A DNA stretch of 64,000 nucleotides, from positions 1-64,000 of the forward strand of contig NZ_JAEFCB010000022.1 of the NCBI RefSeq assembly GCF_016405905.1. Reading direction: 5' to 3'. This document shows, one piece after another, positions 16,269 to 25,331 of the stretch (position 1 is its first letter; each line of letters opens with the position of its first letter). The DNA is from Variovorax sp. IB41. GTDB taxonomy: Bacteria; Pseudomonadota; Gammaproteobacteria; Burkholderiales; Burkholderiaceae_C. The notes under the pieces are model-generated. The model saw nothing but the letters and a program-made list of their open reading frames with translations. It ran no database searches and had not been told where the DNA came from. The translations under genes were made by a program, and so were the position numbers.

Positions 16269-17168
16269 TTATTGATCGAGAAGGATTTTTTTGGCCGATC
16301 TCGTGTTTATCAGCCGCCGGTCCCAGTCCATTTCTCCCCCGTTGATGGCACGGGTGACCGCCTTGGATATGGTGGTTTCCTGTGCTTGATCGTTGGGCAG
16401 GAAATGGTCGGTGGCGGCGCTCGCCGCGCCGGCTGTGCGGGCGGCCGAGCGCAGGTGGCTCGTCGGCTGGCGCGCGCTGGTCGGGGTGCCCGCCGGGAGA
16501 TAGACGTAGAGGCTTCCGAAGACGCTGTCGGTGCGGCCGTTCGCGGTCGGTGGCGGGGGCGCCGGCGGATCGACCCAGTTCCGTTGTCGGGTGGTGAGCG
16601 TCTCGACGTTCCCCGCGTCGCAGCAGATCTCGAAATGGATCTGTCCTTCGTGGCCGTAGATCTGTCCCGGCGTGCCCAGCGCCTCCTTGCGACAGACCCG
16701 ATCGCCGGCCTTGAGCGGCGCGTGAGTCCCGGCGTGCCGGGCGATGCTGCCCAGATGCATGCACGCGCTGTAGTAGGTGAACTCGGTGGCCACCGTTCCC
16801 GCCGCGCCGATCTCGCCCTTGTGTTCGATGACGACGCAACCATCGCTGGTCCATGCGGCGCTGGGCGTGTCGCTGTGGAAGGGGTTGTAGTTGAGCGGGT
16901 GGGTGACGTCGCTGTTCGGCGCGGTCGGCGGATGCACGAAGACGACGGTCCCGTCGGCGATGGCGCGCACCGGCAGGTACGCACCGGCCGCCTGCGGCGC
17001 CTGGATGTGGAGGCCGTTGTGCCACGCGAGCTGCAGGCTCAGGGGAAAGGAGCCCTCGGGGGCGTTGGTGCTCGAGAGGCGGGACGTCGGCTGCGCCATC
17101 GCGGCGTCCAGCCAGGCGGCTTCGGATTGCGAGGCCCGTGCAGGCAGGAAGGGCGGGCTGAGGATCAT
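16269..17168 (-). CDS. M23/LytM-like peptidase domain protein, candidate secreted effector
   Basis: A 299-residue protein starting MILSPPFLPARASQSEAAWL, with no signal peptide. Residues about 50-180 form a divergent LytM/M23 fold: WHNGLH (H50, H54), an RAIADGTVVFVHPP hairpin, ACMHL (H138) and GQIHFEICC (Q176, H178). In ordinary M23 enzymes these positions are HxxxD, YxHL and HLHFE, so the metal-binding Asp is His here and one catalytic His is Gln. The C-terminal 100 residues are Pro/Ala/Thr-rich and unrecognised. From memory, proteins with this N-terminus and GQIHFE motif occur beside type VI secretion genes; no secretion gene is in the window. ATG 17168 is used; the frame opens at 17219 without a better start. 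Confidence 0.75.
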   Translation of the reverse strand: MILSPPFLPARASQSEAAWLDAAMAQPTSRLSSTNAPEGSFPLSLQLAWHNGLHIQAPQAAGAYLPVRAIADGTVVFVHPPTAPNSDVTHPLNYNPFHSDTPSAAWTSDGCVVIEHKGEIGAAGTVATEFTYYSACMHLGSIARHAGTHAPLKAGDRVCRKEALGTPGQIYGHEGQIHFEICCDAGNVETLTTRQRNWVDPPAPPPPTANGRTDSVFGSLYVYLPAGTPTSARQPTSHLRSAARTAGAASAATDHFLPNDQAQETTISKAVTRAINGGEMDWDRRLINTRSAKKILLDQ

Positions 17169-17332
17169 GCGAACCGTGAAGAAAGTGGAAGGCCGGGCAC
17201 GTCCCAGCCGGGTCTCCACAGTCTTGTCGGCTCACCGATTTCGCACTGCAAACAATGGTCACCCCCGCATGCGAGGGGCGCACAAAACCCGCGGGAAGCG
17301 GGCAAAAGTCATGGGTCGGGCCGCGCGCGCGG

Positions 17333-17809
17333 CTACTTCGCCAGATGCCCCAGTGGCAACGCGCTGCTCGCCTTCACCTCGCCCAGCGAGAAGCTCGTGT
17401 GCAGGTCCTTCACGTTCGGCAGGTTCATCAGGTGCTGGCGCGCGAAGGCCGAGAAGCCGTTCAGGTCCTGCGCCACCACCTGCAACTCGAAGGTGCCGGT
17501 GCCGCTGATGTAGTGGCAGGCCACCACCTCGGGCATCTTGCGGATCGCGTCTTCCAGCTTGCGGGTGGCCTCGTTGGTGACGCGCTCGGTGTCCACGCGC
17601 ACGAAAGCGAGCACGCCCAGCCCGATCTTGTGGCGGTCGATCTCGGCGCGGTAGCCCTTGATGAAGCCCGCCTCCTCCAGCGCCCGCACGCGGCGCCAGC
17701 AGGGCGCGGCCGAGAGGCCCACGCGCTGCGCAAGCTCGGCGTTGGTGAGGCGCCCGTCGGCCTGCAGTTCTTGCAGGATTGCGAGGTCGAACTTGTCAAT
17801 GCTTTCCAT
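17333..17809 (-). CDS. Lrp/AsnC-family transcriptional regulator
   Basis: A 158-residue Lrp-type regulator. The N-terminal helix-turn-helix spans about residues 6-50 (KFDLAILQELQADGRLTNAE, then RVGLSAAPCWRRVRALEEAG). The C-terminal RAM (amino-acid-sensing) domain covers about residues 70-145, including the PEVVACHYISGTGTFELQVV core. It is transcribed away from the 1203-residue indolepyruvate-type ferredoxin oxidoreductase across a 180-base gap. The likely job is control of that gene in response to an aromatic or branched-chain amino acid (inference from position and family). Confidence 0.93.
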   Translation of the reverse strand: MESIDKFDLAILQELQADGRLTNAELAQRVGLSAAPCWRRVRALEEAGFIKGYRAEIDRHKIGLGVLAFVRVDTERVTNEATRKLEDAIRKMPEVVACHYISGTGTFELQVVAQDLNGFSAFARQHLMNLPNVKDLHTSFSLGEVKASSALPLGHLAK

Positions 17810-17989
17810 ATGGGTGGATATTAAGCAAGATTCTTTCTGGAACCGCGTTTTTCAGGGCAAAGAACGCAAACACCTGTCGCGGACCCCGGCATACACTTTG
17901 CGTGATCATGGGCTCGCGCCCTACCGGGCACAGACCCACAGCCAATCCAGCCAGGCCCACAAGGCCCTGCCAATACGGAGACAGACAAC

Positions 17990-20900
17990 ATGAACGCCCC
18001 GCTGCCCGAGCACATTCGCCGCGCGCTAGAGACCGTCACGCTCGACGACAAATACTCCCTCGATTACGGCCGCGCCTTCATGAGCGGCGTGCAGGCCCTC
18101 GTCAAGCTGCCCATGCTGCAGCAACTGCGCGACAAGCAGGCCGGCAAGAACACCGCCGGCTTCATCAGCGGCTACCGCGGCTCCCCGCTCGGCGGCTACG
18201 ACCAGGCGCTGTGGAAGGCCAGCAAGTTCCTGAAGGAACAGAACATCGTCTTCCAGCCGGGCGTGAACGAAGAGCTCGCGGCCACCGCGCTCTGGGGCAC
18301 CCAGCAGCTGGGCTTCTCGCCGCAGGGCACCAACAAGTTCGACGGCGTCTTCGGCATCTGGTACGGCAAGGGCCCGGGCGTGGACCGCTGCTCGGACGTC
18401 TTCAAGCACGCCAACATGGCGGGCACCACCGAATTCGGCGGCGTGATCGCGGTGGCCGGCGACGACCACATCTCCAAGAGCTCCACCGCCGCGCACCAGA
18501 GCGACCACATCTTCAAGGCCTGCGGCACGCCGGTGTTCTTTCCGACCAGCGTGCAGGAAATCCTGGACCTGGGCATCCACGCCTTTGCGCTGAGCCGTTT
18601 CTCGGGCGTGTGGTCGGGCATGAAGACGATCCAGGAGATCGTCGAGTCGAGCGCCACGGCCATGATCGACCCGGAGCGCGTGGAGATCGTCATTCCCACC
18701 GACTTCGAGATGCCGCCCGGCGGCCTGCACATCCGCTGGCCCGACCATGCGCTGGAGCAGGAAGCGCGGCTCATGCACTACAAGTGGTACGCCGCGCTCG
18801 CGTACATCCGCGCCAACCGGCTGAACCACAACGTCATCCAAGGGCCGAACGATCGCTTCGGCATCATGGCCAGCGGCAAGGCCTTCAACGACACGCGCCA
18901 GGCGCTGCTGGACCTGGGGCTCGATGACGCGGCCTGCCGCCAGCTGGGCATCCGCCTGCACAAGGTGGGCGTGGTGTGGCCGCTCGAAGCGCAGCTCACG
19001 CGCGAATTCGCCACCGGCCTGCAAGAGATCCTGGTGGTCGAGGAGAAGCGCCAGGTCATCGAATACCAGCTGAAGGAAGAGCTCTACAACTGGCGCCCCG
19101 ACGTGCGCCCCAACGTGGTCGGCAAGTTCGACGAAGGCGAAGTGCACGCGGCCGAGGGGTACTCCGGCGGCGAATGGTCGATGCCCAACCCGACCGCGCA
19201 CACGCTCCTGCGCGCCAACGCCGACCTGAACCCCGCGCTGATCGCCAAGGCCATCGCCGCGCGCCTGAAGAAGACCGGCCTCCTGGCCGCGGCCGGCGCC
19301 GACATGACCGCGCGCATCGACGCGCAACTGGCCATCCTGGAAGCCAAGGAGCGCTCGATGGTGGTGCAGCAGGCCTCCACCAGCGTGGCCGACGCCACGC
19401 GCCAGCCGTGGTTCTGCTCGGGCTGCCCGCACAACACCAGCACCGTGGTGCCCGAAGGCTCGCGCGCGATGGGCGGCATCGGCTGCCACTTCATGGCCAC
19501 CTGGATGGACCGCTCCACCATCGGCTTCACGCAGATGGGCGGCGAGGGCGTGCCGTGGGTGGGCCAGCAGCCCTTCACGACCGACCAGCACATCTTCGCG
19601 AACCTGGGCGATGGCACGTACTTCCACAGCGGCCTGCTGGCCATTCGCCAGAGCATCGCGGCCGGTGTGAACATCACCTACAAGATCCTCTACAACGACG
19701 CGGTTGCCATGACCGGCGGCCAGCAGGTCGGCGAGCGCCCCGAAGGCCACTCGGTGCTGCAGATCGCCGAGAGCCTGCATGCCGAGGGCGCCAAGAAGGT
19801 CGTGATCGTGACCGACGAGCCCGAGAAGTACGAGGGCGTCTCGATTCCGGGCGACCACGTGCAGGTCAAGCACCGCGACCTGCTGGACGACATCCAGCGC
19901 GAATTCCGCGCGATGGCCGGTACCACCGCCATCATCTACGACCAGACCTGCGCGACCGAGAAGCGCCGCCGCAGGAAGCGCGGCACGGCCGTCGATCCGG
20001 CCAAGCGCGTGGTCATCAACGAGCTGGTGTGCGAAGGCTGCGGCGACTGCAGCGTGCAGAGCAACTGCCTCTCGGTGGAGCCGCTGGAGACCGAATTCGG
20101 CCGCAAGCGCACCATCAACCAGAGCAGTTGCAACAAGGACATGAGCTGCCTGAAGGGCTTCTGCCCGAGCTTCGTGACCGTCGAGGGCGGCCAGCTCAAG
20201 AAGAAGAGCAAGAGCAAGGGCGCGACGCCCGCCGAATTCGGCCTGATGCCCGAGCCCACGATCCCGTCGCTCGCGGGCGGCAAGGTCTGGGGCGTGGTGG
20301 TGGCGGGCGTCGGCGGCACCGGTGTCATCACCATCGGGCAACTGCTGGGCATGGCCGCGCACATCGAGGCCAAGGGCATCGTCACGCAGGACGCGGCGGG
20401 TCTCGCGCAAAAGGGCGGCGCCACCTGGAGCCACGTGCTCATCGGCGACACGCAGGACGACATCCGCACCACGCGCGTGGGCACGGCAGCGGCCGACCTG
20501 ATCCTGGCCTGCGATCCGCTGGTCACGGTCAACGGCGAGACCATGGCGCGCATGCGCGAAGGGCGCACGCACGTGGCGCTCAACAGCCACAGCGCGCCCA
20601 CCGCAGCCTTCGTGCGCAACGCCAACTGGCAGAACCCCGAAGACGCCTGCGCCGCTGAAATTGCGCGCGCCGTGGGCATCGACGGCATCGGCACCTTCGA
20701 CGCCGATGCGGCCGCCACCACGTTGATGGGCGACAGCATCTACGTCAACCCGATGATCCTGGGCTACGCCTGGCAGAAGGGCTGGGTGCCGCTGGCGCAC
20801 GAGTCGCTGATGCGCGCCATCGAACTGAACGCCGTGGCCATCGAGAACAACAAGACCGCCTTCGAATGGGGCCGCCAGGCCGCCGTTCGCCCCGAGGAAC

Positions 20901-21601
20901 TGCAAAAGCGCGTGCGCCCGGGCCAGGTCATCGAGTTCAAGAAGCGCGAGACCGTCGAGAGCCTGGTGGCACGCCGCGCCGAGTTCCTCGCGGGCTACCA
21001 GAACGCCGCCTACGCCGAGGCCTACAAGCAGTTCGTCGCCAAGGTGCAGCAGGCCGAATCGTCGCTGCCCGGCAAGACGGCGCTCACCGAAACGGTGGCG
21101 CGCTACCTCTTCAAGCTGATGGCGTACAAGGACGAATACGAAGTGGCGCGCCTGCACACCGACCGTTCGTTCCTGGACCGCGTCGAAGGCATGTTCGAAG
21201 GCGACTACAAGCTCAACTACCACCTGGCCCCGCCGATCATTGCCAAGAAGAACGCCAAGGGCCAGTTGCAGAAGCAGAAGTTCGGTCCCTGGATGCTCAC
21301 GGGCTTTCGTTTCCTCGCGAAGCTGAAGGGCCTGCGCGGCACGGCGCTCGACATCTTCGGCCGCACCGAAGAGCGCAAGACCGAGCGCGCGCTGATCGCC
21401 GAATACCGCGCGAGCATCGACGAGGTGATCGGCGCCCTGCGCGCCGACAACCACGCGCTGGCGCTGGAAATCGCGAGCCTGCCCGAGCAGATCCGCGGCT
21501 ACGGGCACGTGAAGGAGCGCAACCTGGTGGCCGCCCGCACGCGCTGGAGCGAGCTGATGGCCAAGTGGCGCAATCCGCAGGGGCAGCGCGCGGCGGCCTG
21601 A
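17990..21601 (+). CDS. Fused indolepyruvate ferredoxin oxidoreductase-family protein
   Basis: A 1203-residue cytoplasmic enzyme that, by family, oxidatively decarboxylates arylpyruvates or branched 2-oxoacids to acyl-CoA. It combines IorA- and IorB-like parts in one chain. The order is: a pyruvate-ferredoxin-oxidoreductase N-terminal domain (residues about 40-400); a TPP domain with CSGCPHNTST and GIGCHF (about 475-510) and GDGTYFHSG; an iron-sulfur region CEGCGDCSVQSNC (about 680-692) and SSCNKDMSCLKGFCPSF; then a gamma domain starting GVVVAGVGGTGVITIGQLLG (about 766-785), with a C-terminal extension. The ATG at 17990 has CGGAG 9 bases upstream. It is a single-gene transcript ending at a strong terminator and divergent from an Lrp-type gene. 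The exact 2-oxoacid substrate is unresolved. Confidence 0.92.
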   Translation: MNAPLPEHIRRALETVTLDDKYSLDYGRAFMSGVQALVKLPMLQQLRDKQAGKNTAGFISGYRGSPLGGYDQALWKASKFLKEQNIVFQPGVNEELAATALWGTQQLGFSPQGTNKFDGVFGIWYGKGPGVDRCSDVFKHANMAGTTEFGGVIAVAGDDHISKSSTAAHQSDHIFKACGTPVFFPTSVQEILDLGIHAFALSRFSGVWSGMKTIQEIVESSATAMIDPERVEIVIPTDFEMPPGGLHIRWPDHALEQEARLMHYKWYAALAYIRANRLNHNVIQGPNDRFGIMASGKAFNDTRQALLDLGLDDAACRQLGIRLHKVGVVWPLEAQLTREFATGLQEILVVEEKRQVIEYQLKEELYNWRPDVRPNVVGKFDEGEVHAAEGYSGGEWSMPNPTAHTLLRANADLNPALIAKAIAARLKKTGLLAAAGADMTARIDAQLAILEAKERSMVVQQASTSVADATRQPWFCSGCPHNTSTVVPEGSRAMGGIGCHFMATWMDRSTIGFTQMGGEGVPWVGQQPFTTDQHIFANLGDGTYFHSGLLAIRQSIAAGVNITYKILYNDAVAMTGGQQVGERPEGHSVLQIAESLHAEGAKKVVIVTDEPEKYEGVSIPGDHVQVKHRDLLDDIQREFRAMAGTTAIIYDQTCATEKRRRRKRGTAVDPAKRVVINELVCEGCGDCSVQSNCLSVEPLETEFGRKRTINQSSCNKDMSCLKGFCPSFVTVEGGQLKKKSKSKGATPAEFGLMPEPTIPSLAGGKVWGVVVAGVGGTGVITIGQLLGMAAHIEAKGIVTQDAAGLAQKGGATWSHVLIGDTQDDIRTTRVGTAAADLILACDPLVTVNGETMARMREGRTHVALNSHSAPTAAFVRNANWQNPEDACAAEIARAVGIDGIGTFDADAAATTLMGDSIYVNPMILGYAWQKGWVPLAHESLMRAIELNAVAIENNKTAFEWGRQAAVRPEELQKRVRPGQVIEFKKRETVESLVARRAEFLAGYQNAAYAEAYKQFVAKVQQAESSLPGKTALTETVARYLFKLMAYKDEYEVARLHTDRSFLDRVEGMFEGDYKLNYHLAPPIIAKKNAKGQLQKQKFGPWMLTGFRFLAKLKGLRGTALDIFGRTEERKTERALIAEYRASIDEVIGALRADNHALALEIASLPEQIRGYGHVKERNLVAARTRWSELMAKWRNPQGQRAAA

Positions 21602-21624
21602 TTTTTCAGCCGCTTCAGTCTTCG

Positions 21625-21650
21625 AAGAGCGCCCATTGGGCGCTCTTTGC
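21625..21650 (+). terminator. Rho-independent terminator of the oxidoreductase gene
   Basis: AAGAGCGCCC-ATT-GGGCGCTCTT, a 10-base-pair stem with a 3-base loop ending in a short T-run, lies 24 bases after the stop codon. Confidence 0.85.
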
Positions 21651-21891
21651 TATTCAAAACGTAGCAAATAACGGCCGCGCCGGATACCCGGAAAGCCCTC
21701 CCCACCGCGCCGGATAAGCCGGTGGGCGGGCGCCGTGCCCCGAATACAATGCCCGGTGCTGTGCGCGGCGCCAAGCCCCGCCGAGCTTTGACTTGCGGCC
21801 CGCGTCCCGTGGCCGCACAGAGATGGAACGGCAGGCCCGGCCCGCGCTCCTCTCGCTTTCTATTCCCTATCTCTCTCTCCTGGAGACGCTC

Positions 21892-22224
21892 TTGTTCATT
21901 TCCTCTGCTTTCGCCCAGACCGCGCCCGCAGCCGCCGGTGGCGGCGACATGTTGTCGTCGCTCGGCAGCATGCTGCCCCTGGTGCTGATGTTCGTGGTGC
22001 TGTATTTCGTCATGATCCGCCCGCAAATGAAGCGCCAGAAAGAAGCCCGCGCCATGATCGAGGCCCTGGCCAAGGGCGACGAAGTCGCCACGGCCGGCGG
22101 CGTGCTCGGCAAGATCACCTCCATCGGCGACCAGTACCTGGGCCTGGAGATCGCCAACGGCATCGAGATCAAGATCCAGCGCAGCGCCGTGGTGCAGGTC
22201 CTGCCCAAGGGCGCCGTCAAATAA
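21892..22224 (+). CDS. yajC: Sec translocase accessory protein YajC
   Basis: A 110-residue inner-membrane protein that associates with SecDF. One membrane helix (LPLVLMFVVLYFVMIRPQMK, residues about 32-51) ends in the family motif FVMIRPQ. The basic soluble domain then has GDEVATAGGVLGKI. A TTG at 21892 with CTGGAG 6 bases upstream is taken as start, giving the usual YajC length. An upstream in-frame codon would add about 30 unrelated residues. The gene leads the yajC-secD-secF operon. Confidence 0.9.
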   Translation: MFISSAFAQTAPAAAGGGDMLSSLGSMLPLVLMFVVLYFVMIRPQMKRQKEARAMIEALAKGDEVATAGGVLGKITSIGDQYLGLEIANGIEIKIQRSAVVQVLPKGAVK

Positions 22225-22303
22225 AAGCGTGAGCTGATCCTTGCGCTTTGCGGCGCAGGGCCCCAATTCACGCCGTGTCCCGTTTCTTGAAAAGCGCTTT
22301 CTC

Positions 22304-24196
22304 ATGAACCGTTACCCGGTCTGGAAGTACACGATCATCGTGATCGTGTTGCTCGTGGGGCTCGTCTACGCCCTGCCCAATTTCTTCGGCGAGTCGCCTG
22401 CGGTGCAGGTGTCGGCGGCCAAGTCCACCATCAAGATCGATGCGTCGACGCAGGCCCGGGTCGAGGGCGTGCTCAAGGCGGCGGGCCTCGCGCCCGACCT
22501 GCTGACGCTCGAGCCGACCGCCGTGCGGGCGCGCTTCGTCTCCACCGACGACCAGATCAAGGCGCGCGACGCGCTGACGCAGGCTCTGGTACCCAACAAG
22601 GACGAAGCCTCCTACGTGGTGGCGCTGAACCTCGTGTCGCGCTCGCCGCACTGGCTCACGGCGCTGCATGCGTTCCCGATGTACCTGGGCCTCGATTTGC
22701 GCGGCGGGGTCGACTTCCTGCTGCAGGTGGACATGCGCGGCGTGCTGGACAAGAAGGCCGAGTCCTTCGCCGGCGACATCCGCACGGGCCTGCGCGACAA
22801 GAAGGTGCGCGGCAGCGCGGTGAACCGCAACGGCCAGACCGTGGAGATCACGCTGCGCGACGCCGACAGTCTGGAGATCGCCCGGCGCCTGATCCAGGAC
22901 CAGATGCCCGACCTGAGCATCGTGGAGAGCCAGCAGGGCACCGAGTCGCGCATCGTGGCGAGCATCAAGCCCGAGGCGGCGCGCCGCTTTCAGGACGCGG
23001 CGCTCAAGCAGAACGTGACCACGCTGCACAACCGGATCAACGAACTGGGCGTGGCCGAGCCGGTGATCCAGCAGCAGGGCATCGACCGCATCGTCGTGCA
23101 GCTGCCCGGGATGCAGGACCCGGCCCAGGCCAAGACCATCATCGGCCGCACCGCCACGCTGGAGATGCGCCTGGTGGACGAAAGCACCGAAGGCCGCGCG
23201 GCCGAACAGGGCACGGGGCCGGTGCCGTTCGGCTCCGAGAAATTCCTGGATCGCTCGGGCCGCGCCGTGATCGTGAAGAAGCAGGTGCTGGTCACCGGCG
23301 AAAACCTCACCGACGCGCAGCCCGGCTTCGAGCAGCAGACCAACCAGCCCAAGGTCGACCTGACCATGGACTCCAAGGGCGGCAACATCATGCGTGACGT
23401 GAGCCGCGAGAACTACAAGAAGCGCATGGCCATGCTGATCTTCGAGAAGGGCAAGGGCGAAGTGCTCACCGCTCCCTCGATCAACGGCGAGCTGGGCAAC
23501 CGCTTCCAGGTGTCCGGCGCGATGACCGTCTCCGAAGCCAACGACCTCGCGCTGCTGCTGCGCGCCGGCTCGCTGGCCGCGCCGATGGAGATCATCCAGG
23601 AACGCACCATCGGCCCGACGCAGGGCGCCGAGAACATCAAGAAGGGCTTCGACAGCGTGATGTACGGCTTCGCCGCGATCATGGTGTTCATGTGCATCTA
23701 CTACGCGCTGTTCGGCGTGTTCTCGTCGATCGCGCTGGCAGTCAACCTGATGCTGCTGGTGGCCATTCTCTCGATCCTGCAGGCCACGCTCACGCTGCCC
23801 GGCATCGCGGCCATGGCGCTGGCGATCGGCGTGGCCATCGACTCCAACGTGCTGATCAACGAGCGCGTGCGGGAAGAGCTTCGCAACGGCGCCTCGCCGC
23901 AGGCGGCGATCCATGCGGGCTACGAGCGCGCCTGGGGCACGATTCTGGACTCCAACGTGACCACGCTGATCGCGGGCATCGCGCTCCTGGCCTTCGGCTC
24001 GGGCCCGGTGCGCGGCTTCGCGGTGGTGCACTGCATCGGCATCGTCACCTCGATGTTCTCGGCCGTGTTCTTCTCGCGCGGTCTCGTGAACTTCTGGTAC
24101 GGCCAGAAGAAGAAGCTCAAGAGCGTGTCGATCGGCACGGTCTGGCGCCCCAAGACCGACGGCGCCGACGCCGTGGCCGTGGCCGAAACCAAGTAA
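22304..24196 (+). CDS. secD: Protein translocase subunit SecD
   Basis: A 630-residue inner-membrane protein that, with SecF, uses the proton gradient to pull exported proteins through SecYEG. It has an N-terminal helix (YTIIVIVLLVGLVYALPNFF), then the large periplasmic P1 region with LGLDLRGGVDFLLQVD (residues about 126-141), and five C-terminal membrane helices. The last part has GIAAMALAIGVAIDSNVLINERVREEL, the RND-like motif with the proton-relay Asp. The in-frame extension to 22241 lacks a start signal; ATG 22304 gives the normal length. It is followed after 16 bases by secF. Confidence 0.97.
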   Translation: MNRYPVWKYTIIVIVLLVGLVYALPNFFGESPAVQVSAAKSTIKIDASTQARVEGVLKAAGLAPDLLTLEPTAVRARFVSTDDQIKARDALTQALVPNKDEASYVVALNLVSRSPHWLTALHAFPMYLGLDLRGGVDFLLQVDMRGVLDKKAESFAGDIRTGLRDKKVRGSAVNRNGQTVEITLRDADSLEIARRLIQDQMPDLSIVESQQGTESRIVASIKPEAARRFQDAALKQNVTTLHNRINELGVAEPVIQQQGIDRIVVQLPGMQDPAQAKTIIGRTATLEMRLVDESTEGRAAEQGTGPVPFGSEKFLDRSGRAVIVKKQVLVTGENLTDAQPGFEQQTNQPKVDLTMDSKGGNIMRDVSRENYKKRMAMLIFEKGKGEVLTAPSINGELGNRFQVSGAMTVSEANDLALLLRAGSLAAPMEIIQERTIGPTQGAENIKKGFDSVMYGFAAIMVFMCIYYALFGVFSSIALAVNLMLLVAILSILQATLTLPGIAAMALAIGVAIDSNVLINERVREELRNGASPQAAIHAGYERAWGTILDSNVTTLIAGIALLAFGSGPVRGFAVVHCIGIVTSMFSAVFFSRGLVNFWYGQKKKLKSVSIGTVWRPKTDGADAVAVAETK

Positions 24197-24212
24197 GAGG
24201 CAGCACAGAGCC

Positions 24213-25166
24213 ATGGAATTCTTCCGGATCCACAAGACCATCCCGTTCATGCGCCACGCGCTGGTGCTGAACATCGTCTCCTTCGTCACCTTTGCGCTGG
24301 CCGTGTTCTTCCTGTTCCACCGCGGCCTGCACCTGTCGGTGGAGTTCACCGGCGGCACGGTGATGGAAGTGGCCTACAAGCAGTCGGCCGACGTCGGCAA
24401 GGTGCGCGACGTCGTCGCCAAGCTGGGCTACCAGGAGGTGCAGGTGCAGAGCTTCGGCACCTCGGTGCAGATCCGCCTGCCGGTGCAAAAGGGCATGACC
24501 TCGACCCAGCAGAGCGACCAGGTGATGGGCGCGCTGAAGGCGGTCGAGCCGACGGTGGAGCTGCGCAGCAACGAGTTCGTCGGCCCGCAGGTGGGCGACG
24601 AGCTCACCAGCAACGGCCTGAAGGCGCTGGCCATGGTGGTCGTGGGCATCATGATCTACCTGGCGTTTCGCTTCGAATGGAAGTTTGCGCTGGCTACCGT
24701 TCTGGCCAACCTGCACGACGTGGTGATCATCCTGGGCTTCTTCGCCTTCTTCCAGTGGGAGTTCTCGCTGGCGGTGCTGGCGGCGGTGCTGGCGGTGCTG
24801 GGCTACTCGGTGAACGAATCGGTCGTGATCTTCGACCGGGTGCGGGAGAACTTCCGCCGCTACCGCAAGCTCACGACGGCCGAAGTGATCGATAGCGCGA
24901 TCACCTCGACCATCAGCCGCACGATCATCACCCACGGCTCCACGCAGCTGGTGGTGCTGTCGATGTTCTTCTTCGGCGGCCCGACGCTGCACTACTTCGC
25001 ACTGGCGCTGACGATCGGCATCTGCTTCGGTATCTACTCCTCGTGCTTCGTGGCCGCGGCCATCGCCATGTGGCTGGGCGTGAAGCGCGAAGACCTGATC
25101 AAGGGCGGCCCGACCAAGCGCGACGGCGAATCGGAAGACGACCCGAACGCCGGCGCCGTGGTCTGA
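24213..25166 (+). CDS. secF: Protein translocase subunit SecF
   Basis: A 317-residue inner-membrane partner of SecD. It has an N-terminal helix (VLNIVSFVTFALAVFFLF), then LSVEFTGGTVMEV (the DFxGG-like family motif, here EFTGG), a periplasmic domain, and five membrane helices including GYSVNESVVIFDRVRENFR (residues about 200-218, the conserved SecF sequence). The C-terminus is hydrophilic. It ends the yajC-secD-secF operon; the next gene begins 165 bases later. Confidence 0.97.
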   Translation: MEFFRIHKTIPFMRHALVLNIVSFVTFALAVFFLFHRGLHLSVEFTGGTVMEVAYKQSADVGKVRDVVAKLGYQEVQVQSFGTSVQIRLPVQKGMTSTQQSDQVMGALKAVEPTVELRSNEFVGPQVGDELTSNGLKALAMVVVGIMIYLAFRFEWKFALATVLANLHDVVIILGFFAFFQWEFSLAVLAAVLAVLGYSVNESVVIFDRVRENFRRYRKLTTAEVIDSAITSTISRTIITHGSTQLVVLSMFFFGGPTLHYFALALTIGICFGIYSSCFVAAAIAMWLGVKREDLIKGGPTKRDGESEDDPNAGAVV

Positions 25167-25331
25167 CGGATACTTCAGGGTTCAACAAAGCGGGCGGCAC
25201 GGCTGCACCGCTGTTCGTATGCAACGCCGGGCATTCTCCGCACTTGTGCGGTGGCGTTTCCCGATGCAAGCTCGCGGTTGTTGCTGACGAACAGTTCCCC
25301 TTGAGTTCCCCTTGGCCTTCCCGATCTTTCA

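Noticed and set aside
17169..17332. A small gene or RNA between the M23-like and Lrp genes.
   Set aside because: Only short palindromes (CCCGC-GGGAA-GCGGG and a CGCATGCG core) were seen; no ribosome site with a plausible frame.
18026..21508. A 1160-codon open frame opposite the indolepyruvate oxidoreductase gene.
   Set aside because: Shadow of GC-biased codons: composition His/Val/Arg/Gly-rich, no motifs, no ribosome site.
22268..24358. A 696-codon open frame opposite secD.
   Set aside because: Antisense shadow of secD; no family features.
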